This document shows positions 34,147 through 43,583 of a DNA stretch of 64,000 nt, piece after piece. The position numbers and the translations under genes are program-made. Below the pieces are notes generated by a model. That model searched no databases. It saw nothing but the letters and a program-made list of their open reading frames with translations, and was not told the origin of the DNA. Source of the stretch: Gordonia oryzae (GTDB lineage Bacteria; Actinomycetota; Actinomycetes; Mycobacteriales; Mycobacteriaceae); NCBI RefSeq assembly GCF_003797185.1, contig NZ_RKMH01000015.1, forward strand, positions 45,743 through 109,742, read 5' to 3'. Numbering within the stretch: the stretch's first letter is position 1; every line of letters begins with the position of its first letter.

Positions 34147-34824
34147 ATGACTCCGGTGTACCGAGATGTCCTCGGCTCCGACTTCGACCGACTGCACCCC
34201 AATATCGCGTGGCGCTACAGCATCGACTCCACCTCGAACGTCGCCCAGATCGGGACCGGCATCCTCGAGTCGGTGTACATCACCCCGGCGCTGCCGCCAC
34301 CGTTTTTCTGGTACTACGGCAAACGAAACGCGCTGCCGTCGAAGACCAGCCGGATGGTGCCGTTCAGCCAAGGGCATTACTGCTACACCGACGAATTGGG
34401 TCGAGAGAATCTGGCCGTGTTGCGCAGCTTCGACTACTCCTCGGGGACCCGCAAACTGAATTCGCTGCTCGTAGCCGGACGCGCCGGCCTCGTCGACTAC
34501 TTCGGGGATGGACCCGAACTGCTCTACCCGATCGAGCCGTCGGTGACCGATGCCGGTGAACTGCTGCTGGAGAGCGGACCGATGCGCTGGCTGGGCCGCG
34601 GGCCCAAGGTCGGGATGAAGGGCCTGTTCGGCGCTCAGATGAAGTACATCGAGGGGTGGGATGAGGAACGTCAGCGGTTCCGGTGTGACGCCACCGTCCG
34701 CAACCCGGTGATCGGGGAGATCCTGCACTTCCGTGGCTGGTTCACCGCCACCGACATCGCCTGTAGCGTGCGCGACATTCCCGACGAGGCGTGGCCGCTG
34801 AACCTCGTCGACCGAGAGGTCTGA
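34147..34824 (+). CDS. DUF4166 domain protein
   Basis: A 225-residue protein that begins MTPVYRDVLGSDFDRLHP, the usual start of DUF4166 proteins, and contains the conserved WYYGKRNALPSKTSR and EGWDEERQRFRC segments. The family is uncharacterised; in other actinobacteria the domain is found alone or fused to saccharopine-dehydrogenase-like domains. A GTG at about 34075 would add 24 residues, but the AT-rich sequence between it and the ATG looks like a promoter, and GGAGG/GGGGGG precede the ATG. It is on the same strand as the following SRPBCC gene, 77 bp away. Confidence 0.78.
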   Translation: MTPVYRDVLGSDFDRLHPNIAWRYSIDSTSNVAQIGTGILESVYITPALPPPFFWYYGKRNALPSKTSRMVPFSQGHYCYTDELGRENLAVLRSFDYSSGTRKLNSLLVAGRAGLVDYFGDGPELLYPIEPSVTDAGELLLESGPMRWLGRGPKVGMKGLFGAQMKYIEGWDEERQRFRCDATVRNPVIGEILHFRGWFTATDIACSVRDIPDEAWPLNLVDREV

Positions 34825-34901
34825 AGGATCCGGCGCCGGATTGAGCCCGCTCCGTCGAGGTTCTCCTGCCGCGGCACTGCACCGCGCGGTAGATTCTGCG
34901 C

Positions 34902-35342
34902 ATGGCTGTGTCTGCGAGAACCGAGTTCGATGTCGCCGCACCCCCGTCGGTCGTGATGGAGGTGCTGATGGATGTGGAATCGCTACCGGAATGGTCTGGC
35001 CCTCACAAGTCGGCCACCATTGTGTCCGAACACGACGACGGCACGCCCGATCAGGTCACCATGACCGTCGCGGCCGTGGGCGTCAACGACGACCAGACCG
35101 TCTCGTACGCGTGGACCGAGAACACCTGCTCCTGGAGTCTCATCGAGTCCAAGATGCTGGCCGAGCAACAGGGCAAGTACACGGTGACGCCGTCGGGGGA
35201 CGGTTCGCATGTCGAGTTCGAGCTCGAAATCGACCTCAAGGTGAAGCTGCCCGGCATGCTCGTCAAACGTGGTCAGAAGACGGCTGTGGAGACTGCCAAG
35301 AAAGGTCTCACCGCAGAGTCGGAGCGCCGCGCACAAGCCTGA
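34902..35342 (+). CDS. SRPBCC family protein
   Basis: A 146-residue cytoplasmic helix-grip protein (ARTEFDVAAPPSVVMEVLMDVESLPEWSG start, C-terminal amphipathic helix KTAVETAKKGLTAESERRA). It resembles the mycobacterial SRPBCC proteins of unknown ligand. No catalytic motif is recognisable. It is followed by a strong hairpin, so the transcript ends here; upstream DUF4166 may belong to the same unit. It is not a close paralog of the SRPBCC gene at 3160-3615. Confidence 0.85.
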   Translation: MAVSARTEFDVAAPPSVVMEVLMDVESLPEWSGPHKSATIVSEHDDGTPDQVTMTVAAVGVNDDQTVSYAWTENTCSWSLIESKMLAEQQGKYTVTPSGDGSHVEFELEIDLKVKLPGMLVKRGQKTAVETAKKGLTAESERRAQA

Positions 35343-35360
35343 AGTCATACGTCACAACAC

Positions 35361-35396
35361 AACGGGGCCTGCCGATTTCGATCATCAGGCCCCGTT
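35361..35396 (+). terminator. Hairpin terminator after the SRPBCC gene
   Basis: Perfect 11-bp arms AACGGGGCCTG and CAGGCCCCGTT around a 14-base loop, starting 18 bp after the stop codon. Confidence 0.88.
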
Positions 35397-35532
35397 GGTG
35401 TCCGGGTGGTTCGGTGCCGGTCGGCCCGTCGGTGGCCAGAGATGCCGTTGCGCGACCGAGTCCGGCGGTGTCGGCGACGGGAGTACGCTGTGCTCAGTCC
35501 GACCATCTGATCCGCACTTCCGCTATCGCCAG

Positions 35533-36081
35533 ATGGCCGTCCCAATACGGCGAGGAGGCCGATTCGCGTTGCGTTCTCATAGGTTTGCGGCACGAGCCCT
35601 GATTGTCGCCGTCGGCGGCGCGGGAGCGATCTGGGGTCTCGGCCTCGGTGGCGGTGGCGCCCAGGCGGTCATCTGCAATGCGACGAATGGCCATGAGGTG
35701 CAACAGATTCGGGGCACCAGCGGGTGCGGCGCGCGCGCCGGTGTGGGCAGCAGCGCCAGCGCGCAGGAGACCGGCGGGGGTACGGCGGTGGCTGTGTCCG
35801 ACCGCGGCGGCAACGCCAACGCGATCAACCAGGCGCCCGGTTCGTCGGCGCTGGCCGGAGCCACCACCAACGGCACCTCCTACTCCATCACGACCGGCCC
35901 CAAGGCGCTCGCGGTCGCCCAGGCCCGCGTCGGCGGATACTCCGTCGCCATCGGCGGCTGGGGCGGCCAGGCCTACTCTGGTCAGCCCGGCGTCGCCTGC
36001 TCGGGCGGTTTCGCCGCGGCCGCCGACACCACCAGCGGCAAGGCGTGCCTCAAGTACGGCTCGATCGACCTGCACAACTGA
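35533..36081 (+). CDS. Secreted protein of unknown function, Gly/Ala/Ser-rich
   Basis: About 182 residues. The N-terminus has basic residues followed by a hydrophobic stretch (ALIVAVGGAGAIWGLGL) and a likely cleavage site near GGGAQA-VI, so it is exported. The mature part is low in charge, rich in Gly, Ala, Ser, Thr and Asn, with paired cysteines (VICNATNG, SGCGAR, VACSGGF, KACLKYG). It resembles an uncharacterised secreted actinobacterial family (DUF6764-like), though I am not certain of the name. The ATG at 35533 is chosen to place the signal peptide; upstream in-frame starts are possible. It lies alone between two terminator-bounded units. Confidence 0.7.
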   Translation: MAVPIRRGGRFALRSHRFAARALIVAVGGAGAIWGLGLGGGGAQAVICNATNGHEVQQIRGTSGCGARAGVGSSASAQETGGGTAVAVSDRGGNANAINQAPGSSALAGATTNGTSYSITTGPKALAVAQARVGGYSVAIGGWGGQAYSGQPGVACSGGFAAAADTTSGKACLKYGSIDLHN

Positions 36082-36200
36082 TTTCGCGGGTTCGACTCCT
36101 CAGGTCTGTTCAGGTCCGTCTGATTTCGCAGATGATCTGGAGGTCTCTTCGTTCACCTCTTCGACACGCGACGTTCGTGACCGCCGAATATCGTTGATCC

Positions 36201-37148
36201 GTGACCGAGTTACACGACCTGGAGACCCTGGGCCCCGACTTCAGCAAGCTCAACGGGCGCGAAGCGCTGCAGAGCCTCGTCGATCTGCACGACACCACCC
36301 AGTTCGAGGTGAATGACGACGACGACGACGATCCGGTGCTGCTGACGCTGCCCGAGCGCAACGTCGTCGACACCTGGCGTGAGGATTACCCGTACGAGGA
36401 GCGGATGAGTCGCCGCGAGTACGAGGTGACCAAGCGCAGGCTGCAGATCGAACTGCTGAAATTGCAGAAATGGTCCAAGCAGACCGGCCAGCGTCACCTG
36501 CTGGTGTTCGAGGGCCGCGACGCCGCGGGTAAGGGCGGGACGATCAAGCGGTTCAACGAGCATCTCAATCCCCGCGGCGCCCGGGTCGTCGCGCTGGAGA
36601 AGCCCTCGGAACGGGAGTCCACCGAGTGGTACTTCCAGCGGTACGTGCAGCATCTGCCTGCGGGCGGTGAGATGGTCTTCTTCGACCGCTCCTGGTACAA
36701 CCGGGCCGGCGTCGAGCGGGTGATGGGTTTCTGCACCCCCGAGCAGTACGACCAGTTCATGGATCAGGTCCCGGCGTTCGAGAAGATGCTCGTCGACGAC
36801 GGCGTCAATCTGGTGAAGTTCTGGTTCTCGGTCAGTCCGCTCGAACAGCGCACCCGCTTCGCGATCCGGCAGATCGACCCGGTCCGCCAGTGGAAGCTGT
36901 CCCCGATGGACCTGGCGTCGCTCGACAAGTGGGACGCCTACGGTGCGGCCAAGGAGGCGATGTTCGCCAAGACCGACACCGACATCGCGCCCTGGACGGT
37001 AGTCAAGAGCAACGACAAGAAGCGCGCGCGGATCAACGCGATGCGTCATGTGCTCAGTCTGTTCGACTACAAGGGCAAGAACGACGAGCTCGTGGGCACC
37101 CCCGATCCGTTGATCGTCGGTCGGGCCAGGCTCATCGCCGACGAGTGA
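36201..37148 (+). CDS. ppk2: Polyphosphate kinase 2, class I type
   Basis: A 315-residue PPK2 enzyme that transfers phosphate between polyphosphate and nucleoside diphosphates. Walker A is GRDAAGKGG at residues 105-113, Walker B with lid Arg lies in MVFFDRSWYNRAGVERVMGF near 156-175, and the conserved QIDPVRQWKLSPMDLAS follows near 225. An acidic stretch (DDDDDDD near 38-44) precedes the catalytic domain. The start is GTG at 36201. It is a different class from the PPK2 at 62737-63612 on this window, so the cell has two polyP-dependent nucleotide kinases. Confidence 0.94.
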   Translation: MTELHDLETLGPDFSKLNGREALQSLVDLHDTTQFEVNDDDDDDPVLLTLPERNVVDTWREDYPYEERMSRREYEVTKRRLQIELLKLQKWSKQTGQRHLLVFEGRDAAGKGGTIKRFNEHLNPRGARVVALEKPSERESTEWYFQRYVQHLPAGGEMVFFDRSWYNRAGVERVMGFCTPEQYDQFMDQVPAFEKMLVDDGVNLVKFWFSVSPLEQRTRFAIRQIDPVRQWKLSPMDLASLDKWDAYGAAKEAMFAKTDTDIAPWTVVKSNDKKRARINAMRHVLSLFDYKGKNDELVGTPDPLIVGRARLIADE

Positions 37149-37190
37149 ATCCTGACGGGTGAGGGATCGGCAGTTTGGGCAGGTACCCTC

Positions 37191-38003
37191 GTGCCGGTGC
37201 GAACGTTTCTCAGTGCGCTGCTGACCCTTGTCGCGATGGTGGCCATCGTTGTCGCTCTGCCGTCGATGTGGGCCTCCGAGCGGGTGATCGATGCCGACGG
37301 TTTCGTCGACGTGGCTGCGCCGCTTGCGCACGACCCACAGGTGCAGGCGTTCATCGCCGATGAGATCACCGACCAGGTGTCCTCCCGGGTCAACGTGCCC
37401 GGAGCGTCGACGCTGATCGAACCCTTCGCGAAGCGTTACACGCAGGGACCGGACTTCCCCGCCGACTTCGCAGATCTCGTCCGACAGCAGCATTCCTGGC
37501 TCTTCGATCCCGCTCCCTTGCGCAACTCCCAGGAGATGCAACTCGACATCACCGCGATGGTGAACCGGGCGCTCAAGAGCGCCAACCTGCCGTTCGTGAC
37601 GTCGGTACCGGGCACGATCGAGGTGCCGATGGCCGAGGGTAGCGGGCTCGATGCCGGTCGGTATCACACAGTCGGACAACAGATCACGACGATCGGATAC
37701 GTAGCGACCGCGATTGCGGTGATCGCCGCCCTGCTCGCCCTGCTCATCGCCCGACGACGCGGTACGGTGCTGATCGCACTCGGTCTGGGTGGGTTACTGG
37801 CGGCCTTGCTGAGCTGGCTGGCGGCATTGAACGCGACGACCCTGGTCCACCGCCAGTTCGTCAATCACTCCACCGGCAACGCATTGACCCGAGCGGCCAC
37901 CGATGCGTTGGCCAACGACCTCACCTGGTGGGCGACGATCGGTGCGATCGCCGGGGCGATTGGGATCGTGCTGGGCATCGTGGTGCGGCTCATCGCGCGT
38001 TGA
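37191..38003 (+). CDS. Integral membrane protein of unknown function
   Basis: A 270-residue protein with an N-terminal helix (about 5-25), an extracytoplasmic domain of about 140 residues (containing HDPQVQAFIADEITDQVSSRVN) and three C-terminal helices (about 165-187, 193-213, 245-266). This topology is common to uncharacterised actinobacterial membrane proteins near envelope or stress genes. The GTG at 37191 starts 43 bp after ppk2, so the two may form an operon; GTG at 37197 is an alternative. I do not recognise a named family. Confidence 0.75.
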   Translation: MPVRTFLSALLTLVAMVAIVVALPSMWASERVIDADGFVDVAAPLAHDPQVQAFIADEITDQVSSRVNVPGASTLIEPFAKRYTQGPDFPADFADLVRQQHSWLFDPAPLRNSQEMQLDITAMVNRALKSANLPFVTSVPGTIEVPMAEGSGLDAGRYHTVGQQITTIGYVATAIAVIAALLALLIARRRGTVLIALGLGGLLAALLSWLAALNATTLVHRQFVNHSTGNALTRAATDALANDLTWWATIGAIAGAIGIVLGIVVRLIAR

Positions 38004-38079
38004 ATGTTGTCCCGGTCCCCGGCGCGAGCGTCGCTCGACCGGCACACTGATTACCGGGGCCTGACGAGTGGGAGACCAG

Positions 38080-38775
38080 GTGGACCGACCAACGAGCGCC
38101 GGAGTGTGGATCTGGGATCGAATCCGCTCGGCTCCCGTGACCTGTGTGTGGCTCGTGATTCTGCTGTTGACGACCATCCTGCAGCACTCGATGTCGCCGG
38201 AGCGTCTCAACCACGTGCTCGGTCATCAGTCGACCAACATCGTCAATCTGCAGAAGGATCCGTTTCATGTTCTCCTCGCGAGCTTGTTCTGGCTCGACGG
38301 TTTGTACTGGTTTCCGTATCTGATCCTGTTCTGCATCTTCCTGATCCCGGCCGAACGGTGGCTCGGCACCACACGTTTCGTCGTGGTCGGTTTCAGCGCG
38401 CACGTCGGCGCCACATATGTCAGCGAGGGATTGCTCCGGCGTGCCATTGTCTCCGGTGATGCGAGTGCCGACCTCATCGGCATCCACGACGTCGGCGTCA
38501 GCTACTTTCTGGCGGCGGTCGCGGCAGTGCTGGCTTATCGCATCGCCCGCCCGTGGCGGTGGGTGTACATCGCCGGTTGTGCGGTGATCTATCTCGTCCC
38601 GCTACTCACTCACATCACCGTGACCAACGTCGGGCACGCATGCTCGGCGCTGATCGGATTCGCCTGGTATCCACTCACCCGCGGCCTCGCCGGGCAGCAG
38701 TGGGACCCGATGGTCGCCGTCCGGGCGATTCGGCGGTATCTCGGTTCCCGGTGCCGGTCACACTGTAACGAGTAG
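38080..38775 (+). CDS. Rhomboid-like integral membrane protein
   Basis: About 231 residues with five or six transmembrane helices. HDVGVSYFLAAVAAVLAY near 135 and NVGHACSALIGFAWYP near 190 are arranged like the Ser/Tyr- and His-containing helices of actinobacterial rhomboid-like proteins. The classical GxSG catalytic motif is replaced by GVSY, so proteolytic activity is uncertain. I chose GTG at 38080 because GGGAG lies five bases upstream; the frame also opens at 38068. It follows the preceding membrane protein by about 75 bp on the same strand. Confidence 0.62.
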   Translation: MDRPTSAGVWIWDRIRSAPVTCVWLVILLLTTILQHSMSPERLNHVLGHQSTNIVNLQKDPFHVLLASLFWLDGLYWFPYLILFCIFLIPAERWLGTTRFVVVGFSAHVGATYVSEGLLRRAIVSGDASADLIGIHDVGVSYFLAAVAAVLAYRIARPWRWVYIAGCAVIYLVPLLTHITVTNVGHACSALIGFAWYPLTRGLAGQQWDPMVAVRAIRRYLGSRCRSHCNE

Positions 38776-38800
38776 CCAATGAAGCTCCGGGGCGTAGACG

Positions 38801-39426
38801 TCACCGGGGTCCGCCGAGGTAGTTCACGACGCGGGTCGCGGCGCGCGCACCCTGTGCCCGATAGGTCGCCGCGGCGCGTGCGAGGTCATCGACGGGCGTC
38901 ACCGACACCGGCGAGTCGTTCGAGTCGCAACAAGTCAGCCGCAACCGTGCGGTCGGGGTGGGGAGGTGGGGCCGGCGAGGCCGCGTCGAAGGCGCGCCGG
39001 GAACCAGGGGGCGGACCGCGGGGGAATGGCCCGGCCGGAACAGTGCCGTCCGTGGCATGTACGACAAGGTGAGATGGGCCCGGGCCGCGCAGGAGGGTGC
39101 CCGAAGGCATCGGCAATCGTCGTGCCGACTGCGGTGAGCTTGTTGTCGATCCGCATCGTCGGGTACCCGGTCTCCGAGCCCAGCAGATCGCCGAACGCGA
39201 ACTCGGCTCCCACCCTGTCGCTGTTTCGGCGGATGAAATTGCGGTGATTGGGCATCGTCTGATCGATCATGATCACCGGGGATGTCCAGCTCTGGCGCAG
39301 AGATCCCGGTGAACTCGGTCGCGGGCACCGAGCGGGCCGCGCGGATCGCATCGAGCAGCGCGTGCCCGCCGAAGCGGGGCAGCAGTGACGAAGCGAGCTG
39401 TGTGTCAGGTGATGCGGGTACGGCAA
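38801..39426 (-). pseudogene. Decayed gene of unknown function downstream of terD
   Basis: The minus strand holds protein-like segments in at least two frames: FGGHALLDAIRAARSVPATEF at about 39310-39370, MIDQTMPNHRNFIRRNSDRV and ETGYPTMRIDNKLTAVG at about 39130-39280 in another frame, and LARAAATYRAQGARAATRV at about 38815-38880 back in the first frame before a stop. Codon use in each is good. The expected start is cut off by the TerD gene. I cannot identify the family. Confidence 0.5.
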
Positions 39427-39429
39427 GCG

Positions 39430-40158
39430 CTACTTGCGGCCGGCCTTCCAATTCAGTCCCCAGCCGTAGGCCTCGTCGACCTTGGACTGGGAGCCACGGA
39501 TGTAGCGCACCTCGCGATTGACGACGAGCTCACCTCCGCGATTCTCCAGCAGCGCTATCGCGCACGAAATGGCGCCCTGATCGGCCTCGTCGAGGCGCAC
39601 CTCGATCTGCGGTCCGTTCGCCGGGAACAAGGTCACCACACCGTTGGCGCTCGCCCAGTTGGGGGTGCCCTCGTAGATGTAGGCGAAGATCAGTACGCGA
39701 CGGATCCGGTTGGAAGCCGACAGGTCGATGTACATGTTCTCGCCGCCGGTGTTCGATCCGGAGCGGTCGTCGCCGTCGAGCCAGATGATCGGCCGCCCCT
39801 GGTACGGCGCCTGGAACGAGTTGCCAAGAGCCTGCACGATTCCCTTGCTGCCGTCGGTGAACTCCCACAGGCATGCGAGGTCCAGGTCGACGCCGGTGGC
39901 GCGCTTGAACAGTCCGCCCCGGGAGCCGGTGGTCCAGTTGAGGTTTACCCGGACCTGACCGGTCGCCGAACCCTGCTTGGTCAGCGACACGCTCGGCGCG
40001 GACTTGGTGAGTGTCACCTTCGACAACGAGACCGGCGGATGAGGAGCAGGCTGGTTCGGGTAACCCTGCGGCGGTTGCTGATATGGCTGTGTCGGTGGGA
40101 CCGGTTGCGGTTGGGGGGACGGAGGCGTCTTCGGTCGCTTGGTGTAGTCGATTCCCAT
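39430..40158 (-). CDS. TerD-family (tellurium resistance / calcium-binding stress) protein
   Basis: A 242-residue protein. Residues 1-42 are Pro/Gln-rich (TPPSPQPQPVPPTQPYQQPP), probably a flexible linker. Residues about 45-240 form a TerD domain: VSLSKVTLTK, VNLNWTT, VDLDLACLWEF, WLDGDDRSGSNTGGENMYIDL with an acidic Ca-binding cluster near 125-135, and YGWGLNWK at the end. TerD proteins act in tellurite, phage and membrane-stress responses. A complete ter operon is not present here; the gene directly downstream is a pseudogene. It begins about 20 bp after good AAGGTGATTCC upstream sequence. Confidence 0.88.
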   Translation of the reverse strand: MGIDYTKRPKTPPSPQPQPVPPTQPYQQPPQGYPNQPAPHPPVSLSKVTLTKSAPSVSLTKQGSATGQVRVNLNWTTGSRGGLFKRATGVDLDLACLWEFTDGSKGIVQALGNSFQAPYQGRPIIWLDGDDRSGSNTGGENMYIDLSASNRIRRVLIFAYIYEGTPNWASANGVVTLFPANGPQIEVRLDEADQGAISCAIALLENRGGELVVNREVRYIRGSQSKVDEAYGWGLNWKAGRK

Positions 40159-40275
40159 GGAAGGTGATTCCCCTCTGAAGAATGTAGTTCGTATCAGGTG
40201 GCTCGGGATCAGGCGATTTCTGAATCGGGTGGTGCGGGTCGCTGATGTCCGTTTCGATGGATTCAGCCTAGCGAA

Positions 40276-40690
40276 TCACGGGCGTGGGTCGGCGTTCGTC
40301 GCCGGCACGAGTGCGCGCGCCCGGAGACCGACAGCGGTCGTGACGGTCAGCGTGTCGCCGCCGTCGCGCCGGCACGCCGACACCGCGATGTGTCCGGGAC
40401 CTGCGATGGAACTGGGGATCGTGCGCCCGCCGGCGATCCCGTAGCGGGTGTTGGTGACCCACTCGCGCACGCCGCCGGGTCGGACGGCGTCTGCGGAGGT
40501 GTATCCGCCCGAATGACGACGAGGGCTTCGGCGACACCCTCGGAGTGCACGCCCGCATGGGATGCGGTGACCTCGTAGGTGAGCAATGAGGTTGGGGGTG
40601 CCGTGTCATCGTCGGAGTGCGGTTTCCGAGGTGCCGCCGACCACCTGCCTGCCGCCGTTGCGTCGGCGCGGGCCGGCGGGTTGTTCACGT
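40276..40690 (-). pseudogene. Decayed gene fragment between terD and the prolyl oligopeptidase
   Basis: Two minus-strand frames carry plausible protein: SLLTYEVTASHAGVHSEGVAEALVVI at about 40500-40590 and, after a frameshift, REWVTNTRYGIAGGRTIPSSIAGPGHIAV at about 40380-40470 with DTLTVTTAVGLRARALVPA to a stop. The N-terminus is missing. I do not recognise the family. It suggests a lost gene on the same strand as both neighbours. Confidence 0.45.
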
Positions 40691-40718
40691 GCGCGGTGGC
40701 GCGTCTACGGCTGACAGC

Positions 40719-42770
40719 TCATCGGTGGGACGATCCGATGGTGCGCCACAGAAATTCGTACGCCAGTGCCGACTTGAAGGCCGCTTGTTTGTTGTCGGCG
40801 GCGCCGCCGTGCCCACCCTCGATGTTCTCGTAGTAACGGACGCTGTGACCGTACTCCTCCAGTCGTGCAACGAGTTTGCGGGCATGTCCAGGATGGACGC
40901 GGTCGTCGCGGGTAGAGGTGGTGACCAGAATCGGTGGGTAGGTCTTCTCGCGTGTGAGGTTCTGATAGGGCGAGTACTCGCCGATGTAGGCCCACTCGTC
41001 GGGGTCGTCAGGATTGCCGTACTCGGCCATCCAGGATGCGCCCGCGAGCAGCAGGTGATAGCGGCGCATGTCGATCAGGGGGACCTGACACACCAATGCG
41101 CCGAACAACTCCGGGTATCGGGTGAGCATGACACCCATGAGCAGGCCGCCGTTGGAACCGCCCTGCGCGCCGAGTTGGGCCGGGGTCGTCAGTCCACGCG
41201 CGACGAGGTCCTTGGCGACACTGGAGAAGTCCTCGTACACCAGGTGACGACCGGCCTTCTGGGCTTGGGTGTGCCACGTCGGGCCGTATTCGCCGCCGCC
41301 ACGGACGTTGGCGATGACATAGGTGCCGCCGCGTTCGATCCAGTTGCGTCCGGAGAGCGCCAGATAGCCCGGCGTCAGCGAATTCTCGAAGCCGCCGTAG
41401 CCGTAGAGCAGTGTGGGGCCACTGGTCACGTCCCGGCGCCGGATGACGAAGTACGGGATCGGGGTGCCGTCGTCGGACGGGGTGAAGAACTGTTCGGCCT
41501 CCACCGATTCCGCGTCGAAGAACTGCGGGGTCTGTTTGATCACGGTGACCTCGGTGCCGCTGTCGCCGTGCAGCAGGCTCGGTGGCGCGGTGAATGACGT
41601 CGCCGACCAGAACACCTCGTCAGTGTCGTCGGGATCGGTGTCAAGGATCGAGACGGTCGCGATCTCGGGGAGCCCGGGTTGTTCCACCACCTTCCAGTCG
41701 CCAAGGGTGCGCACGGTTACCTCGGTGTGCACGTTGTGCAGTGTGAGCACTATCAGGTGTGAGCGCGTGAACGAGAACGATTGCAGGCTGGTGTGCGCGT
41801 CCGGGGTGAACAGCACCGTGTGATCGCGCTCCCCGGCGAGGTAGGACGGGTAGTCGAAGACGAGCAGAGTGCCTGCGGGGTGCGCGGTTCCCCCGACTGT
41901 CCATTCCGAACGAGGACGGACGAACATCCAATCGTGGCGCACGCTGACATGGGCATCGGTCGGCACGTCGAGCAGGATCTCCTCGATGCCGCGGAGCTCG
42001 TAGGTGAGCTCATTGAAGAAATCCGTTGCGCGCGAGACAAAATGGCGCTCGAATCCGGGTGTGTGGTCGTAGCTGGCATGCACCGCCACGTCGTCTACGG
42101 AGCCGGCGAACACCGTCGGCGCCGCAGCGACCGGCGTGCCGCGCGTCCACCGTTTGATGACGCGCGGATATCCCGAGGTGGTCAGTGATCCGTCGCCGTC
42201 GGGTTGTACCCCGAAATCGGTGCCGACATAGACGGTGTCGCGGTCGATCCAGGAGATTGACGACTTCGCCTCGGGGAGCGTGAAGCCGTCGTCGAGCCAG
42301 CTGCGGGTTGCCACGTCGAATTCCCGGACGACCGCGGCGTCGGCACCGCCGCGCGACATCGAGATCAGAGCGCGATCGTAGTCGGGCCGGTTCATGGTCG
42401 CCGATTTCCACACCCAGTTCTCGTCCTCGTCCGCGGCGAGGGCGTCGACGTCGATCAGGACGTCCCAGTCCGGGGAATCGGTGAGGTATTGCTCGAGCGT
42501 GGTCCGCCGCCAGAGGCCGCGGGGGTGCCCCGCGTCCCGCCAGAAGTTGTAGAGGTACTCGCCCCGGCGACGCACGTAGGGGATACGTTCGTCGGTGTCG
42601 AGGATCTCCAGGGCCTGCGCTTCGAGCTGGGCGAACCGGTGCGAGTCGGTGAGTTCAGCGAGGGTGGGCGCGTTGCGGTCACGTACCCATGTGAGCGCAT
42701 CGTCGCCGGTGACGTCCTCGAGCCACAGATGCGGGTCGTCGACGGAGGTGGTGGTGTTGCTGTCGGTCAC
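40719..42770 (-). CDS. Prolyl oligopeptidase family serine peptidase (S9A)
   Basis: A 683-residue peptidase with an N-terminal beta-propeller (about 70-410) capping an alpha/beta hydrolase domain. The triad is visible: Ser539 in GGSNGG (537-542), Asp623 in TRDDRVHP and His654 in EGGHGG. The N-terminal DPHLWLEDVTGDDALTWV start is typical. It cleaves peptides at proline or acts on short oligopeptides; lack of a signal peptide suggests a cytoplasmic enzyme. Length is normal for the family. It appears monocistronic; the upstream 800 bases hold only remnants and repeats. Confidence 0.94.
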   Translation of the reverse strand: MTDSNTTTSVDDPHLWLEDVTGDDALTWVRDRNAPTLAELTDSHRFAQLEAQALEILDTDERIPYVRRRGEYLYNFWRDAGHPRGLWRRTTLEQYLTDSPDWDVLIDVDALAADEDENWVWKSATMNRPDYDRALISMSRGGADAAVVREFDVATRSWLDDGFTLPEAKSSISWIDRDTVYVGTDFGVQPDGDGSLTTSGYPRVIKRWTRGTPVAAAPTVFAGSVDDVAVHASYDHTPGFERHFVSRATDFFNELTYELRGIEEILLDVPTDAHVSVRHDWMFVRPRSEWTVGGTAHPAGTLLVFDYPSYLAGERDHTVLFTPDAHTSLQSFSFTRSHLIVLTLHNVHTEVTVRTLGDWKVVEQPGLPEIATVSILDTDPDDTDEVFWSATSFTAPPSLLHGDSGTEVTVIKQTPQFFDAESVEAEQFFTPSDDGTPIPYFVIRRRDVTSGPTLLYGYGGFENSLTPGYLALSGRNWIERGGTYVIANVRGGGEYGPTWHTQAQKAGRHLVYEDFSSVAKDLVARGLTTPAQLGAQGGSNGGLLMGVMLTRYPELFGALVCQVPLIDMRRYHLLLAGASWMAEYGNPDDPDEWAYIGEYSPYQNLTREKTYPPILVTTSTRDDRVHPGHARKLVARLEEYGHSVRYYENIEGGHGGAADNKQAAFKSALAYEFLWRTIGSSHR

Positions 42771-42937
42771 CTCGCCAACCTACCCGGCCGCAGCCGGCGC
42801 GTCCCACGTCGCATGAGCGCTCACGCATTGACCGCGAACTGCACGATTCGGTCCGTCTCGTCCGCTGATGTCGGGCGCCTCCCGGCTTGATCGCCGAGGT
42901 GTCCGGCAATCGGGATGCTCGGCACTACCTGGCCGTT

Positions 42938-43000
42938 GGTCGAGGTGCCGAGAATTGCCACCGGCGAGCCTTGAGACCTGTTGAGCCGAAGGATGTCGGG
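42938..43000 (+). repeat. Copy of a dispersed GGTCGAGGTGCCGAG-type repeat beside an HNH remnant
   Basis: Begins GGTCGAGGTGCCGAG and continues to GAGACCTGTTG, then GCCGAAGG. The segment at 60966-61030, next to the intact 13E12 gene, is similar over about 60 bp (GGTCGAGGTGCCGAG, GAGACCTGTTG, GCCGAGAGG). A third relative lies at 62639-62678. Confidence 0.75.
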
Positions 43001-43116
43001 ACGACAGCGGTTCGAAATCAGCCCTGCAGCAGGTGGTCCCGACGCTCGCCGCAAGCGGCTGGCCCCCTCAACCAGCGTGGGGCTCTCTCATCGGAGGCGT
43101 TCCCGGCGATGCTGCG

Positions 43117-43410
43117 TGCAGGGGAATCAGGTAGTGGTTCAACGCAGGTCCGGCTGCTTGGTCGTCGGGGTCGGTAGGGCTTCCGGTGCCCCAGTGGACG
43201 AGGCCGTGTCCGCGATGATCGGGACAACAGATGCGCGTGATCGCGGTGCCGCGATCGACGCCGTCAAGGATTCGCATCGAGTGCGGCGGTCTTGTCCCAC
43301 TATCGGGCACTCGGTGTGCGTGCAGGTCGTCGGGTCGTGCATATTGCCAGCTCGACTGCCTCCCGCACCCATATGCCATTCGCAGCAGGTGGCTTGATGC
43401 CCGGCACATC
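43117..43410 (-). pseudogene. Decayed 13E12-type DUF222/HNH endonuclease, C-terminal remnant
   Basis: The minus strand still reads DRGTAITRICCPDHRGHGLVHWGTGSPTDPDD, matching the HNH segment of the intact gene at 61151-62440 (DRGCITCGAHAGRCQGHHIVHWADGGPTDLDN). The HH of the active site is reduced to GHGL. The sequence around 43117-43170 also matches the 3' flank and C-terminus of the intact gene, including an almost identical GCAGGGGAATCAGGTAGT. Most of the DUF222 domain is missing. This is a degraded second copy of the same repeat-like gene. Confidence 0.75.
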
Positions 43411-43583
43411 GGTCGGGGAAGTGTGGAGAAGTGCGGCCCGGCGCGCGTCGGTGTGAGACAGATGCATCGGGCGGGACGGTGAGATGAACGGTTGTCCTGA
43501 TTCGCGAACTACCCGGCTATCCCGGTGTTAGGGTGCTTTGTCCGTTGTGGGGCCAACCCGCAGCATCGACCCAGGAGGCACTC

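Noticed and set aside
36082..36110. tRNA-like T-loop (GGGTTCGACTCC)
   Set aside because: The flanking bases do not form a T-stem, and no acceptor or anticodon arm is present.
36210..37679. 489-codon open frame antisense to ppk2 and the membrane protein
   Set aside because: It spans two real genes and their spacer and has no recognisable domain.
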